Positions 8,058-25,781 of a stretch of DNA of 64,000 nt are shown here, piece by piece. This stretch comes from Acidovorax sp. KKS102 (GTDB lineage Bacteria > Pseudomonadota > Gammaproteobacteria > Burkholderiales > Burkholderiaceae_C): contig NC_018708.1 in the NCBI RefSeq assembly GCF_000302535.1, forward strand, positions 2,604,001 through 2,668,000, given 5' to 3'. Each line of letters opens with the position of its first letter. Position 1 is the stretch's first letter. The notes beneath the pieces were generated by a model. It saw only the letters and a program-made list of their open reading frames with translations, was not told the DNA's origin and searched no databases. The position numbers and the translations under genes were made by a program.

Positions 8058-8918
8058 ATGAAGCCCCAGATAGAAGCCTTCTTTGATGACGCCACCTGGA
8101 CGGTGAGCTATGTGGTGTTCGATCAGCCTGGCGGCCACTGCGCGGTGGTGGATTCGGTGCTGGACTACGACCCGAAGTCGGGCCGCACCCGCACACGGTC
8201 TGCCGACAAGATCATCGCGTTTGTGCAAGGTCAGGGATTGAAGGTGCAATGGATTCTGGAAACCCATGCCCATGCAGACCATTTGTCGGCTGCGCACTAC
8301 CTTCGCGACAAGCTGGGCGGAAAGATCGCCATTGGCGCGTCCATCACGCAAGTGCAGGACGTGTTCAAGAAGGTCTTTCATCTGGAGCCCGAGTTCCGTC
8401 CGGATGGCAGCCAGTTCGACCAGCTGCTGCACGACAACGAGGTGTTCCACATCGGCCAACTGGAGGCCCAGGCGCTGGCAGTGCCCGGCCATACCCCCGC
8501 CTGCATGGCCTATCAGGTCAGTGACGCCGTGTTTGTGGGCGACACCCTGTTCATGCCCGACGTGGGCACAGCGCGCTGCGACTTCCCCGGCGGCAATGCC
8601 CACACGCTGTACCAATCGGTGCGCAAATTGCTCAGTCTGCCGGCGGAAACCCGCCTGTTCATGTGCCACGACTACCCCCCGGCAGGGCGCGCCGTGGCGT
8701 GGCAAACCACCGTTGCCGACCAGCGGGCCAAGAACATCCATGTGCACGACGGAGTGAGCGAAGAGGCCTTTGTAGCGCTGCGCACCCAGCGCGACGCCAC
8801 GCTGGAGATGCCCGTGCTGATCCTGCCCTCGGTGCAGGTCAACATCCGCGCGGGGGAAATGCCGCCGCCGGAAGCCAATGGCGTGACCTATCTCAAGATT
8901 CCCGTCAACGCGCTGTGA
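8058..8918 (+). CDS. MBL-fold persulfide dioxygenase-like hydrolase (Blh/ETHE1-like)
   Basis: A 286-residue metallo-beta-lactamase-fold protein. The metal site motif THAHADH spans residues 69-75, with further ligands in VPGHTPACM (His) and VGDTLFMPD (Asp). The segment following HADHLSAAHYLRDKLGG is typical of the Blh/ETHE1 group, which oxidises glutathione persulfide to sulfite with mononuclear iron. It is the first gene of the rightward sulfide operon, directly across the shared inverted repeat from the BigR-type repressor. The assignment is from family and context; other glyoxalase-II-like activities cannot be excluded. Confidence 0.88.
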   Translation: MKPQIEAFFDDATWTVSYVVFDQPGGHCAVVDSVLDYDPKSGRTRTRSADKIIAFVQGQGLKVQWILETHAHADHLSAAHYLRDKLGGKIAIGASITQVQDVFKKVFHLEPEFRPDGSQFDQLLHDNEVFHIGQLEAQALAVPGHTPACMAYQVSDAVFVGDTLFMPDVGTARCDFPGGNAHTLYQSVRKLLSLPAETRLFMCHDYPPAGRAVAWQTTVADQRAKNIHVHDGVSEEAFVALRTQRDATLEMPVLILPSVQVNIRAGEMPPPEANGVTYLKIPVNAL

Positions 8919-8964
8919 CACGCTGCCGCATCCGCACCACCCTACCCACCGCAGGAACGCCGAC

Positions 8965-9345
8965 ATGAAAACAGCCCACGATCTCGTCACCGTCGCCAAG
9001 GCCCTGGTGCAGGAGGTCCCACTGGACCAGGCAGACGAAGCCATCCGCACCGCCGACGTGCTGATCGATGTGCGAGAGGCGGACGAATACCAGGCAGGAC
9101 ATATCCCAGGCGCGATTCACGCATCGCGCGGGGTGCTGGAGTTCCGCCTCAGCAGCACACCCGAACTCAGCGCGCGCGACCTCAAGGTGGTGCTGTATTG
9201 CAAGACCAGCGGCCGTGCCGCTCTGGCCGCGCGCGCCATGCACGACATGGGCTATCTGCAGGTGCAGTCCATTGCTGGCGGCTTTGACGCCTGGGTGGCT
9301 GCAGGCAAGCCTGTCGCGGCGCCTGCGTCCCCCTCATTCGACTGA
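8965..9345 (+). CDS. Rhodanese-like domain protein
   Basis: A 126-residue single rhodanese domain. DVREADEYQAGHIPGAIH at 35-52 is the CH2A motif, and the active-site loop YCKTSGRAAL carries the catalytic Cys79, which would hold a persulfide. A 46-base gap separates it from the dioxygenase gene. In this setting it probably moves sulfane sulfur between a thiol carrier and sulfite or thiosulfate. No signal peptide is seen, so it acts in the cytoplasm. Confidence 0.9.
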   Translation: MKTAHDLVTVAKALVQEVPLDQADEAIRTADVLIDVREADEYQAGHIPGAIHASRGVLEFRLSSTPELSARDLKVVLYCKTSGRAALAARAMHDMGYLQVQSIAGGFDAWVAAGKPVAAPASPSFD

Positions 9346-9430
9346 CCGGGCAGCGAGCGCATTCCGCGTTCGCTGCGCTTGTGCAAGCAGGGCCCATCCC
9401 GGGCCACAACCTCAGAGCAAGGAAATCATC

Positions 9431-9622
9431 ATGAACATCAACGTAGGAACCGTGGACCGCGTGCTGCGCGTCTTGGCAGGCCTGGTCCTGATCGCACTGG
9501 CCGCCACCGGCACGGTGGGCTGGTGGGGATGGCTGGGCGTGGTGCCACTGGCCACCGGCCTGTTTCGCTTCTGCCCGGCTTACACGCTGCTTGGCATCAA
9601 CACCTGTCCCATGAAGAAATAA
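9431..9622 (+). CDS. DUF2892 (YgaP-like) inner membrane protein
   Basis: A 63-residue protein beginning MNINVGTVDRVLRVLAG, the standard start of DUF2892 proteins, with two hydrophobic helices and conserved cysteines in RFCPAY and NTCPMKK. In YgaP-type proteins this domain is fused to a rhodanese; here the rhodanese is the separate gene just upstream. A ribosome site, AAGGAAA, lies nine bases before the ATG. Likely a membrane anchor or conduit in sulfur transfer; the exact role is not established for the family. Confidence 0.88.
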   Translation: MNINVGTVDRVLRVLAGLVLIALAATGTVGWWGWLGVVPLATGLFRFCPAYTLLGINTCPMKK

Positions 9623-9687
9623 ACCGCCGGCAGGCGCCGGCACGCGCAGAGTCCGGCGCCCTCAAGGCCCCAGCAAGGAACCATTTC

Positions 9688-10053
9688 ATGAGTACGTTCG
9701 ACCACACCAGCCTGATCCAGGGCATCAACGAAAGCCTGGCCACCTTCCGCAAGGCCCAGCCAGACGCCATGCGGGGCTTCGCGCAGCTTGCGCAGGCTTC
9801 CATGGCGGAAGGTGCGTTGACCAGCAAGCACAAGGAGCTGATTGCCCTGGCCATTGGGGTCACCCAGCGCTGCTCCGGGTGCATTGGTTTTCATGTCAAG
9901 GCACTGCAAAAGCTCGGTGCCACCCGCGCAGAGCTGGAAGAAATGTTGGCCGTGTGCGTTTACATGGGCGGTGGCCCGGCACTCATGTACACGGCTGAGG
10001 CCCTGAAGGCCTGGGACACCATGGCTGCCGCCAGCGCGCCCGCCGCAGCCTGA
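9688..10053 (+). CDS. Carboxymuconolactone decarboxylase / AhpD-like protein
   Basis: A 121-residue all-helical protein. Residues 61-69 read RCSGCIGFH, the CxxC-x3-H catalytic motif of AhpD-like alkylhydroperoxidases, so it is likely a thiol peroxidase or disulfide reductase rather than a lactone decarboxylase. It is the last gene of the rightward sulfide operon, 65 bases after the DUF2892 gene. Such proteins often accompany sulfide-oxidation genes, possibly removing peroxide or reducing persulfides. Confidence 0.88.
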   Translation: MSTFDHTSLIQGINESLATFRKAQPDAMRGFAQLAQASMAEGALTSKHKELIALAIGVTQRCSGCIGFHVKALQKLGATRAELEEMLAVCVYMGGGPALMYTAEALKAWDTMAAASAPAAA

Positions 10054-10192
10054 CGCAGCAGCCCCGCCACCCGTCCGCTGCCGTCGCACGCTCGACACCC
10101 CGGCGGGTCATCCGCCAAACCGATGGTGATAAATCGGTTTACATTTTGGGCATCTATCCGCGAGACTGTTACCAAAACAGGAGGGGGTGTCC

Positions 10193-10729
10193 ATGCAATC
10201 TCATCGTCGTTATGGGTTGGAACGGGTGTTGTCCAAGGCATGGGCCGCAGGGGTCATCTGCGCGGCATTGCTGGCCGCGAGCAACGTGCAGGCACTGGAG
10301 CCACCCACCGGCCCTGTCATCCTCACCATCGACGGCGCCATCACGCAGACCAACCGGGGCCCGCAGGCGCAGTTCGACATGAAGATGCTGGAGAAGCTGC
10401 CGCAGCACAGCTTCTCCACCCAGACCCCTTGGTACCCCAGCGCCGTCACTTTCACAGGCCCCCTGCTCCGCGATGTGCTGGCAGCAGTGGGTGCCAAGGG
10501 CACCAAGATCACGGCAGTGGCCCTCAATGACTACAAGACCGAGATCCCGGCAGACGACGCCACCAAACACGACGTGATCGTGGCGCGCCTGATGAACAAC
10601 CGGCCCATGCCCATCCGCGAAAAAGGCCCGCTGTTCATCGTTTACCCGTTTGATACCAAGGCCGAGTTGCGCAGCGAGCTGTATTACAACCGGGCAGCCT
10701 GGCAGCTCAACGCACTGCACATCCGGTAG
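10193..10729 (+). CDS. Secreted molybdopterin-fold (SUOX-like) domain protein lacking cysteine
   Basis: A 178-residue protein with a signal peptide (hydrophobic core AAGVICAALLAASNVQA, cut near residue 34). The mature part has the oxidoreductase molybdopterin-binding fold pattern VILTIDGAIT, then VTFTGPLLRDVLAAVGA, then FIVYPF. The only cysteine lies in the signal peptide, so the molybdenum-ligand Cys of sulfite oxidase is absent and the protein is probably not catalytic. ATG 10193 follows a strong GGAGGGGG; a GTG six bases earlier is also in frame. It precedes a hybrid kinase by 27 bases and may be its periplasmic partner. Confidence 0.82.
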   Translation: MQSHRRYGLERVLSKAWAAGVICAALLAASNVQALEPPTGPVILTIDGAITQTNRGPQAQFDMKMLEKLPQHSFSTQTPWYPSAVTFTGPLLRDVLAAVGAKGTKITAVALNDYKTEIPADDATKHDVIVARLMNNRPMPIREKGPLFIVYPFDTKAELRSELYYNRAAWQLNALHIR

Positions 10730-10756
10730 TCGCCCTCCGCGCCCCGGCCCACCCGT

Positions 10757-13835
<3,079 letters not shown>

Positions 13836-13843
<8 letters not shown>

Positions 13844-15026
13844 CCCATTCGCACCCAGCGGCAAATGCACGGTGCTGGTCGTAGACGACACGCCCGACAA
13901 CCTCTCGCTGATGAGCGACCTCCTGCGCACTGACTACAAGGTCAAACTCGCGCCCAGTGGCGAACGTGCGCTGCAGATCGTGGCAGGCGACAGCAAGCCC
14001 GATCTGATCCTGCTGGACATCATGATGCCGGACATGGACGGCTACGAGGTACTGCGCCGCCTGCAGTTCAACCCCGACACCGAAGACATCCCCGTGATCT
14101 TCCTCACCGCCATGAGCGCGGCCGAGGACGAGAGCATTGGCCTGGAGCTGGGCGCGGTGGACTACATCACCAAGCCCATCAACCCGGCCATCGTGATGGC
14201 CCGTGTGCGCAACCACCTGCAACTCAAGCGCGCGCGCGACTTCCTGGCCCAGCACAACCACTTTCTGGAGCAGGAGGTCGCCAACCGCACCCGGGCGATG
14301 GCCGAGCTGCAGGACGCCACCATCCGCGCCATGGCCTCGCTGGCCGAAACGCGCGACAACGAAACGGGCAACCACATCCGGCGCACGCAGCACTACATGG
14401 AAGCGCTGGCCCGCCACCTGCAAAACCACCCGCGCTTCAAGGACGAGCTGACCGACGCCGCCATCGAGACCATCTTCAAGTCCGCCCCGCTGCACGACAT
14501 CGGCAAGGTGGGCATTCCCGACCGCATCCTGCTCAAGCCCGGCAAGCTCACGCCGGAAGAGTTCGAGATCATGAAGACGCATACCACGCTGGGGCGCGAC
14601 GCCATCATCGCGGCCGAGACGGGGACCACACAGGACAACCCGTTTTTCCGGTATGCCAAGGAGATCGCCTACAGCCACCAGGAGAAATGGGACGGCTCGG
14701 GCTACCCCGAAGGCCTGGTGGGCAACACCATTCCACTGTCAGCGCGGCTGATGGCCGTGGCCGACGTGTACGACGCACTGATTTCCGAACGCGTCTACAA
14801 GCCCGCCTACTCCCACGAGCAGGCGGTAGAGATCATTCGCGACGGCCGGGGCAGCCACTTCGACCCAGACATGGTCGATGCCTTCCTGACCCTGTCCGAG
14901 GAGTTCCGGCGCATTGCCCAGCAGTTTGCCGATGCCGAGCCAGCACGGCTGGCCCAGGTAGACCGCCTGGCCGCCGATCTGCCCATGGAGCGCATCGAAC
15001 TGACCTCGCGCGAAGAGCCGCTCTGA
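13836..15026 (+). CDS. Response regulator with HD-GYP phosphodiesterase output
   Basis: A 396-residue protein. The N-terminal receiver (~10-125) has acidic VVDDTPDN and phospho-acceptor [10 protein letters not shown] helical linker precedes an HD-GYP domain (~150-350) with [11 protein letters not shown] near 218-228 and [14 protein letters not shown] near 280. These are the metal ligands and GYP signature of active cyclic-di-GMP phosphodiesterases. The ATG at 13836 has AGGAGG ten bases upstream and overlaps the kinase stop. It is the output of the kinase system, linking a periplasmic signal to cyclic-di-GMP breakdown. Confidence 0.93.
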
Positions 15027-15128
15027 ATGGCAGTGTCCCGCGCCTTACCGTAGCGCAGCACGGAGGCACGGCATTCGGTGACGTCGCAGCGGGCTCCAGC
15101 AGAAGCACGCCGCCGCGTCGGGGGGGCA

Positions 15129-16172
15129 TCAAGCGCTGTGGCTGTGCCCGTCCAGGGTGGTGGTCGTTGTGCGATGGCCGTTCAGCCCCAGCTTGGCCAG
15201 CAGTTGCACGTCGGCATCCACATCGGGGTTGCCAGTCACCAGCAGCTTGTCACCATAAAAGATGGAATTGGCCCCTGCCATGAAGCACAGCGCCTGCACC
15301 GCTTCACCCATTTGCTGGCGCCCGGCAGAGAGGCGTACCCGGGCCTTGGGCATGGTAATGCGGGCCACGGCAATCATGCGCACAAAGTCCAGCGGGTCGA
15401 TGGGTTTGCTGTCAGCCAGCGGCGTACCGGGCACCCGCACCAGGCTGTTGATGGGCACCGACTCGGGGTACGGCTGCAGGTTGGCCAGCTGCGCAATCAG
15501 GCCCGCACGGTGCACCGGCGCCTCGCCCATGCCCACAATGCCACCGCAGCACACGCTGATGCCCGCGTTGCGCACGTTCTGCAGCGTGTCCAGCCGGTCC
15601 TGGTAAGCGCGTGTGCTCACCACGTCGGTGTAGTACTCGGGGGCGGTGTCCAGGTTGTGGTTGTAGTAGTCCAGCCCGGCGTCCCTGAGCGCCTGCGCCT
15701 GGTGCGACTCGAGCATGCCCAGCGTGGCGCAGGTCTGCAGGCCCAGGCCTTTCACCGCACCGATCAGGGCGCTGACTTTTTCAATGTCGCGGTCCTTGGG
15801 CGCACGCCACGCGGCGCCCATGCAAAAGCGCGTGGCGCCCGCGTCCTTGGCGGCCTGGGCGGCACGCACCACCTCCTCCACTTCCATGAGTTTTTCGGCT
15901 TTCACGCCCGTGTCGAACTCGGCCGCCTGCGGGCAGTAGCCACAGTTTTCAGGGCAGCCGCCGGTCTTGACCGACAGCAGCGTGGCCAGCTCGATGTCGC
16001 CCGCAGGCCAGTGCTGGCGGTGCACGGTTTGCGCTTCAAACAGCAGGTCCATCAGGGGCTTGTCGAGCAGCGCCTGGATGGCCTCGACCGACCACTCACC
16101 CTGCACGGCCGGCGCAGGGACGGGGCGATGGATCTGGATGGGCTGGGGGGCGGAGAGGGTTGCATTGGCCAT
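15129..16172 (-). CDS. bioB: Biotin synthase BioB
   Basis: A 347-residue radical-SAM enzyme that inserts sulfur into dethiobiotin, the last step of biotin synthesis. The CxxxCxxC cluster motif reads [16 protein letters not shown] near residues 72-87. Conserved cysteines and arginine for the [2Fe-2S] cluster follow in RFCMGAAWR and [11 protein letters not shown], and [12 protein letters not shown] is a BioB hallmark. It stands alone, convergent with the HD-GYP gene; the other bio genes are not in the window. The biotin made here would serve the carboxylase encoded at 17987. Confidence 0.97.
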   Translation of the reverse strand: MANATLSAPQPIQIHRPVPAPAVQGEWSVEAIQALLDKPLMDLLFEAQTVHRQHWPAGDIELATLLSVKTGGCPENCGYCPQAAEFDTGVKAEKLMEVEEVVRAAQAAKDAGATRFCMGAAWRAPKDRDIEKVSALIGAVKGLGLQTCATLGMLESHQAQALRDAGLDYYNHNLDTAPEYYTDVVSTRAYQDRLDTLQNVRNAGISVCCGGIVGMGEAPVHRAGLIAQLANLQPYPESVPINSLVRVPGTPLADSKPIDPLDFVRMIAVARITMPKARVRLSAGRQQMGEAVQALCFMAGANSIFYGDKLLVTGNPDVDADVQLLAKLGLNGHRTTTTTLDGHSHSA

Positions 16173-16526
16173 GGGTGGATTCCTTTCGAGAGCCTGCTAC
16201 TGCAAGCACCAGGGATTGCATCAGTGATCACACAAAGCGCCACATCACGGTATTCCAAAGAGCCGCCCTGCGTCGCTATCGCCATGATTTTGAAGGAGAT
16301 TTTGGTGCAATTGCCCTCAACATGGTCACAAAAGGTGCCACTGTTTCTAGGCCCGTAACTGCCCCGATCTTTCCGGACAAAAACGCAGAAAAAGGCGGCC
16401 GTTGGCCGCTGTAGAGAGCACGTTCAAACGGCGGCAAAACCCGCCCGCACAACATGCTCCCAACGGGCGGCTTTGGCTTGCATCTTGCAGCCGGGGCCCG
16501 CTTGCGCGGCCCGAAGTTAGACCAAG
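16173..16526. other. Intergenic region upstream of bioB without a convincing gene
   Basis: This 354-base gap separates bioB from a small membrane-protein gene, both on the minus strand. It must contain the bioB promoter. Short open frames exist on both strands but have no recognisable protein character or convincing ribosome site. The only structure seen is the hairpin at 16390-16410. Confidence 0.5.
16390..16410 (-). terminator. Rho-independent terminator candidate
   Basis: Arms GCGGCC and GGCCGC around a 3-base loop (16396-16410) are followed, on the minus strand, by CTTTTTC. It lies about 115 bases beyond the stop of the 16527-16916 gene and would keep that transcript out of bioB. Confidence 0.55.
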
Positions 16527-16916
16527 TTAGATGCAGGCCAGGCCCCGCTCGGACCGCGCTCTGGCCACAGCGCCCGCAACCAGGCACACCAACGCCAGCC
16601 CGTCAGCCACCACAACGCGCTGCAAATGTGTGTTGAAGCCGCCGGTGGACCACGCCAGCAGCAGGAACGAGAGAACACTGACCGCGCCCACAGTCAGCCC
16701 CAGCCACTGGTAGGCAGGCTTGAACGCCGCCCCCATGCAGATGCCACCCACAATGCCAAACAGCACGGCACGGTGGCGCAACAGGATGAGGGTGTTCGGC
16801 TCAGAAGGGGTCGTGCCGTAGAGGCTGGCCAGTGGCGCAGCGCCGAACACGCCGAGCAACGGAATCAGGTGGATGGCACCTGCGACCAGCAGGGCCAGAG
16901 AAGCAATCTTTTTCAT
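16527..16916 (-). CDS. Small four-helix membrane protein of unknown function
   Basis: A 129-residue protein with four hydrophobic helices (starting about 5, 47, 71 and 101) and short charged loops. Homologues I recall from this family are sometimes labelled phosphopantetheine adenylyltransferase, but nothing nucleotidyltransferase-like (no HxGH) is present, so that name should not be used. The protein begins MKKIASLALLVAGAIH. It has no clear operon partner. No function can be assigned. Confidence 0.75.
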   Translation of the reverse strand: MKKIASLALLVAGAIHLIPLLGVFGAAPLASLYGTTPSEPNTLILLRHRAVLFGIVGGICMGAAFKPAYQWLGLTVGAVSVLSFLLLAWSTGGFNTHLQRVVVADGLALVCLVAGAVARARSERGLACI

Positions 16917-17006
16917 GGGCAGGCGACACCAAAGACAAGGTGCCGCTGTTGTAGCCCCCGTCGGGGTTGGCGACCATGACGTGCCCGGTCATGGACGCCG
17001 CGCGGT

Positions 17007-17384
17007 TCAGCGCCCCAGCATCTGCTCCAGCGCCTCGCGGATGGCGCGGGGCTTGTTGCCCCCATCATCCATTGCAGAGCATGTGGGGCTGCGCTCTACC
17101 TCCGGGCCGCTGGTGCCGACCCGGGCGAACAGGCGTTCGCAGTCGCAACGCAGCGTGGCCAGCGTCTTGCGAGACCGCTGGTGTTTCACTTCCGCCACCC
17201 AGCAGCGGTCTGCGCAGCCGCAGGACCGGTACTGCAAGGTTTCCCCCGCCCTGCCCCAATCGAGCGGATAGGCGCCAGTGCCGCCTGCGGCTCCGGCCCC
17301 TTGCCCTGCCAGCGCCAACACGAGCGCGGCACACACCCTGGTGCCGACCCGAAGCGCACGCTGCAGAGAAAACACGGAATGCAC
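17007..17384 (-). CDS. Secreted cysteine-rich hypothetical protein
   Basis: A 125-residue protein with a signal peptide (CAALVLALAGQGAGA, cut near residue 33). The mature part carries clustered cysteines, RSCGCADRCW and LRCDCERLF, plus one near the C-terminus, suggesting disulfides or a metal site in the periplasm. I do not recognise the family. It sits between the small membrane protein and the VOC gene, all on the minus strand but with separate spacing. Confidence 0.65.
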   Translation of the reverse strand: MHSVFSLQRALRVGTRVCAALVLALAGQGAGAAGGTGAYPLDWGRAGETLQYRSCGCADRCWVAEVKHQRSRKTLATLRCDCERLFARVGTSGPEVERSPTCSAMDDGGNKPRAIREALEQMLGR

Positions 17385-17405
17385 GGGAGTTGGTGATCGC
17401 GCCGT

Positions 17406-17876
17406 TCAGCCCAGCACCGCAATCACATCCGCCGGGGCCTGCACCAGCTCGATCAGCACGCCCTCACCGGCAATCGGAAACTCGTCATTGCTCTTGGGGT
17501 GCAAAAACGTGATGTCGTAGCCCGCAGCGCCCTTGCGGATGCCACCAGGGGCAAAGCGCACGCCCTTGGCAGTGAGCCATTCCACCGCCTTGGGCAGGTC
17601 GTCGATCCACAGGCCAATGTGGTTGAGCGGCGTGGTGTGCACGGCTGGCTTTTTCTCGATGTCCAGCGGCTGCATGATGTCCACCTCCACCTTGAAGGCA
17701 CCCTTGCCCATGGCCAGGATGTCTTCGTCCACGTTCTCGCGCTCGCTCTGGAAAGTGCCGGTCTGCTCCAGGCCCAGCATGTCGACCCACAGCGTCTTCA
17801 TCCGCTGCTTGTCGGTGCCTCCAATGGCGACCTGCTGGATGCCCAGGACCTTGAAGGGGCGTGGGGTCATGCTCAT
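17406..17876 (-). CDS. VOC-superfamily protein, possibly methylmalonyl-CoA epimerase-like
   Basis: A 156-residue vicinal-oxygen-chelate protein of two beta-alpha-beta-beta-beta units. Likely metal ligands are His86 (LNHIGLW) and Glu143 (LIELVQ). The first ligand position, normally His in xDHVAI, is Gln15 here (GIQQVAIGG). It lies just downstream of the propionyl-CoA carboxylase/mutase operon, which otherwise has no epimerase, so a methylmalonyl-CoA epimerase role is attractive. The missing His argues for caution; a glyoxalase/bleomycin-resistance-type protein is the alternative. A terminator separates it from pccA, so it has its own promoter or depends on read-through. Confidence 0.8.
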   Translation of the reverse strand: MSMTPRPFKVLGIQQVAIGGTDKQRMKTLWVDMLGLEQTGTFQSERENVDEDILAMGKGAFKVEVDIMQPLDIEKKPAVHTTPLNHIGLWIDDLPKAVEWLTAKGVRFAPGGIRKGAAGYDITFLHPKSNDEFPIAGEGVLIELVQAPADVIAVLG

Positions 17877-17888
17877 GATTACTCCTGA

Positions 17889-17936
17889 TTTGATAGCCGC
17901 CAGCGCATATTCCTCTAGCGCTATCGGCCAAAAAAA
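17889..17936. repeat. Palindromic intergenic repeat, copy 2
   Basis: TTTGATAGCCGCCAGCGC at one end and AGCGCTATCGGCCAAAAAAA at the other, same architecture as the copy at 3558. It lies between the carboxylase terminator and the VOC gene start, so it is in the 5' leader or promoter region of the VOC gene. Confidence 0.72.
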
Positions 17937-17937
17937 C

Positions 17938-17960
17938 TAAAAAAGGGGCGCAAGGCCCCT
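17938..17960 (-). terminator. Rho-independent terminator of the methylmalonyl-CoA operon
   Basis: On the minus strand AGGGGC, a 5-base loop and GCCCCT are followed by TTTTTAG. It lies 27 bases after the pccA stop and ends the mutase-meaB-pccB-pccA transcript. Confidence 0.8.
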
Positions 17961-17986
17961 CCAGATGGGCTGTCGGGCCCTTGGGA

Positions 17987-20035
<2,049 letters not shown>

Positions 20036-20056
20036 GTTCTTATGCTCCTTGTCCGC

Positions 20057-21589
<1,533 letters not shown>

Positions 21590-21624
21590 GGTCGTCCTTT
21601 GGTGAATGGGTTGGTGTCTACTAT

Positions 21625-22649
21625 TTATTTGATAGCTGCCAGCGCATGATTTGATTGCGCTTGGAGCAGATTTCGTGCTGCAGTGGATGCCGCAATGCGC
21701 CCCGCGGCCACATCGGCCTGCATCTGGGGCAGCAGCTCTTTGACCTGCGGGTGCTGGCGAAACGCGAGCTTGAGGCCCGCGTCGATGCGTTCCCACATCC
21801 AGGCCAGCGCCTGCTTCTCGCGCCGCGTGGCCAGGCGGCCGTTGGCGGTTTGCAGCTGGCGGAACTGCGTGACGGCGGCCCAGAAAGCATCCACGCCCTG
21901 CCCCAGCAGCGCGCTGATCTGCACGACCTTGGAGTGCCACAGCGTCTCGTCGTGGTGTGCGTTCTCGGGGTTGCCGTGTTGGCTGAGCAGGCGCAGGCTC
22001 GACGTGATCTGCGCCTCGGCCCGCGTGGCGGCGTTCTTGTCGATGTCGGCCTTGTTGATGACCACCAGGTCGGCAATCTCCATCACGCCCTTCTTGATGG
22101 CCTGCAGATCGTCGCCCGCATTGGGCAGCTGCATCAGCACAAACATGTCCGTCATGCCCGCCACCGCAATCTCGCTCTGGCCCACGCCCACGGTCTCGAC
22201 GATGACCACGTCGTAGCCTGCGGCCTCGCAGACCAGCATGGCCTCGCGCGTCTTCTCTGCGACTCCGCCCAGCGTGCCGCTGCTGGGGCTGGGGCGGATG
22301 TAGGCCTTTTCGTGCACCGACAGGTGTTCCATGCGCGTTTTGTCACCCAGGATGGAGCCGCCCGAGACGGTGCTGGAGGGGTCGATGGTGAGCACGGCCA
22401 CGCGGTGTCCCTGGCCGATGAGGTACAGGCCCAGGGCCTCGATGAAGGTGGATTTGCCGACACCGGGCACGCCGCTGATGCCGAGGCGGAACGCCTTGCC
22501 CGTGTGCGGGAGCAGCTGGGTCAGCAGCTCATCGGCCTGCGCGCGGTGGTCCACCCGCGTCGATTCGAGCAGGGTGATGGCTTTGGACATGGCGCGGCGT
22601 TGCACCGCCGCCGTGCCATGCACCACCCCCTCCAAAAGCGCCGCAGGGG

Positions 22650-22653
<4 letters not shown>
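21625..22653 (-). CDS. meaB: MeaB/ArgK-type GTPase, methylmalonyl-CoA mutase chaperone
   Basis: A 342-residue G3E-family GTPase that protects and reloads cobalamin on the mutase. The P-loop [12 protein letters not shown] is at 58-69, the Switch region has [10 protein letters not shown], and the base-specificity loop is VINKAD. The GTG at 22653 overlaps the mutase stop (GTGA), so it is translationally coupled to its partner protein. The last ~16 residues ([14 protein letters not shown]) and the stop codon are encoded by a copy of the palindromic repeat at 21627-21673, so the natural C-terminus appears replaced or extended. Confidence 0.95.
21627..21673. repeat. Palindromic repeat forming the 3' end of meaB
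   Basis: ATTTGATAGCTGCCAGCGC and a partner arm TTGCGCTTGGAGCAGATTT match the consensus. The repeat overlaps the last 16 codons and most of the stop codon of meaB. Confidence 0.72.
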
Positions 22654-24818
<2,165 letters not shown>

Positions 24819-24961
24819 GGCAAAAGCTACTCCGAAGATGGCATGGGGGCGTCCAACACGGCGCACAGGCGGTGACCGCACAGGTGCTGTGGTGTGGCGG
24901 CAAGTTTACATCATTCATAATTATTGATTCAAAATATTCTTCGCAGCTTACAATCCACCCC
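24819..24961. promoter_or_regulatory. Divergent promoter region, mutase operon / GntR regulator
   Basis: A 143-base spacer between the mutase and GntR starts. It is AT-rich at 24911-24950, with TTGATT and TACAAT about 19 bases apart as a possible rightward promoter. The regulator probably binds here to control the propionate operon. No clean palindrome could be fixed by eye. Confidence 0.45.
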
Positions 24962-25597
24962 ATGTCTGCCCTCACCCTCACTCCCCGCGCGCTCTATGAA
25001 GAAGTGGCCGAGCAATTGCGCCAGCGCATCTTCCGCCGCGAGCTTGAGCCCGGCAGCTGGATCGACGAGCTCAAGATTGCCGAGGAATTCGGCATCAGCC
25101 GCACACCGCTGCGCGAAGCGCTCAAGGTGCTGGCCGCTGAAGGCCTGGTCACGATGAAGGTGCGCCGTGGCGCCTATGTGACGGAGATGAGTGAAAAAGA
25201 CCTGCGCGACGTGTACCACCTGCTCAGCCTGCTGGAAAGCGACGCCGCAGGCGTGGTGGCCGAGCGCGCCACCGACGCCCAGCTGAAAACGCTGCAAGAC
25301 TTGCACGCCGAGCTGGAAGCCGCCGTGGCCGACCGCGAGAAGTTCTTTGCCATCAACGAACGCTTTCACATGCACCTGCTGGAGATGGCCGACAACCGCT
25401 GGCGCAGCCAGATGGTGGCTGACCTGCGCAAGGTGATGAAGCTCAACCGCCACAACTCGCTGTTCAAACAAGGGCGCATTGAAGACTCGCTGGGTGAGCA
25501 CCGCGCCATCCTGGCCGCCATGGTGGCGCGCGACGCCAAGGCCACGGTCAAGGCCATGCAGGCGCACTTTGCGCAGGGGCTGGAAGCAGCGACCTGA
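24962..25597 (+). CDS. GntR-family (FCD subfamily) transcriptional regulator
   Basis: A 211-residue protein. The N-terminal winged helix (~5-72) has IAEEFGISRTPLREALKVLAAEGLV, the FadR-type DNA-binding signature. The C-terminal helical FCD ligand domain (~80-210) has conserved His/Asp-type residues (NERFHMHLLEMADN). It is divergent from the methylmalonyl-CoA operon and is the obvious candidate to sense propionyl- or methylmalonyl-derived metabolites and control it. Start 24962 gives MSALTLTPRALYEEV; the longer open frame upstream is not conserved in character. Confidence 0.92.
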   Translation: MSALTLTPRALYEEVAEQLRQRIFRRELEPGSWIDELKIAEEFGISRTPLREALKVLAAEGLVTMKVRRGAYVTEMSEKDLRDVYHLLSLLESDAAGVVAERATDAQLKTLQDLHAELEAAVADREKFFAINERFHMHLLEMADNRWRSQMVADLRKVMKLNRHNSLFKQGRIEDSLGEHRAILAAMVARDAKATVKAMQAHFAQGLEAAT

Positions 25598-25781
25598 GGT
25601 GCTGCGGGCCGTGCTGACCCGTACCCACGCGTCCACGATCATTCCGCAAACAGGAACGCACCATTTGCAACACATGGGGTGATCGCACACGGCCCGGCCC
25701 AGGTTGCGCTCGTTATCATCCCCCGGGTTTCCACCGAGGCCGTGGCGCCGCACGCCACAGCAGCCTCCACCGCCGAGTTTG

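Noticed and set aside
16160..16636. Small genes in the gap upstream of bioB
   Set aside because: Several open frames overlap there on both strands, but none has protein-like composition, a ribosome site or a plausible start.
16527..16916. Phosphopantetheine adenylyltransferase annotation for the small membrane protein
   Set aside because: The protein is four membrane helices with no nucleotidyltransferase motif; the name would be a propagated error.
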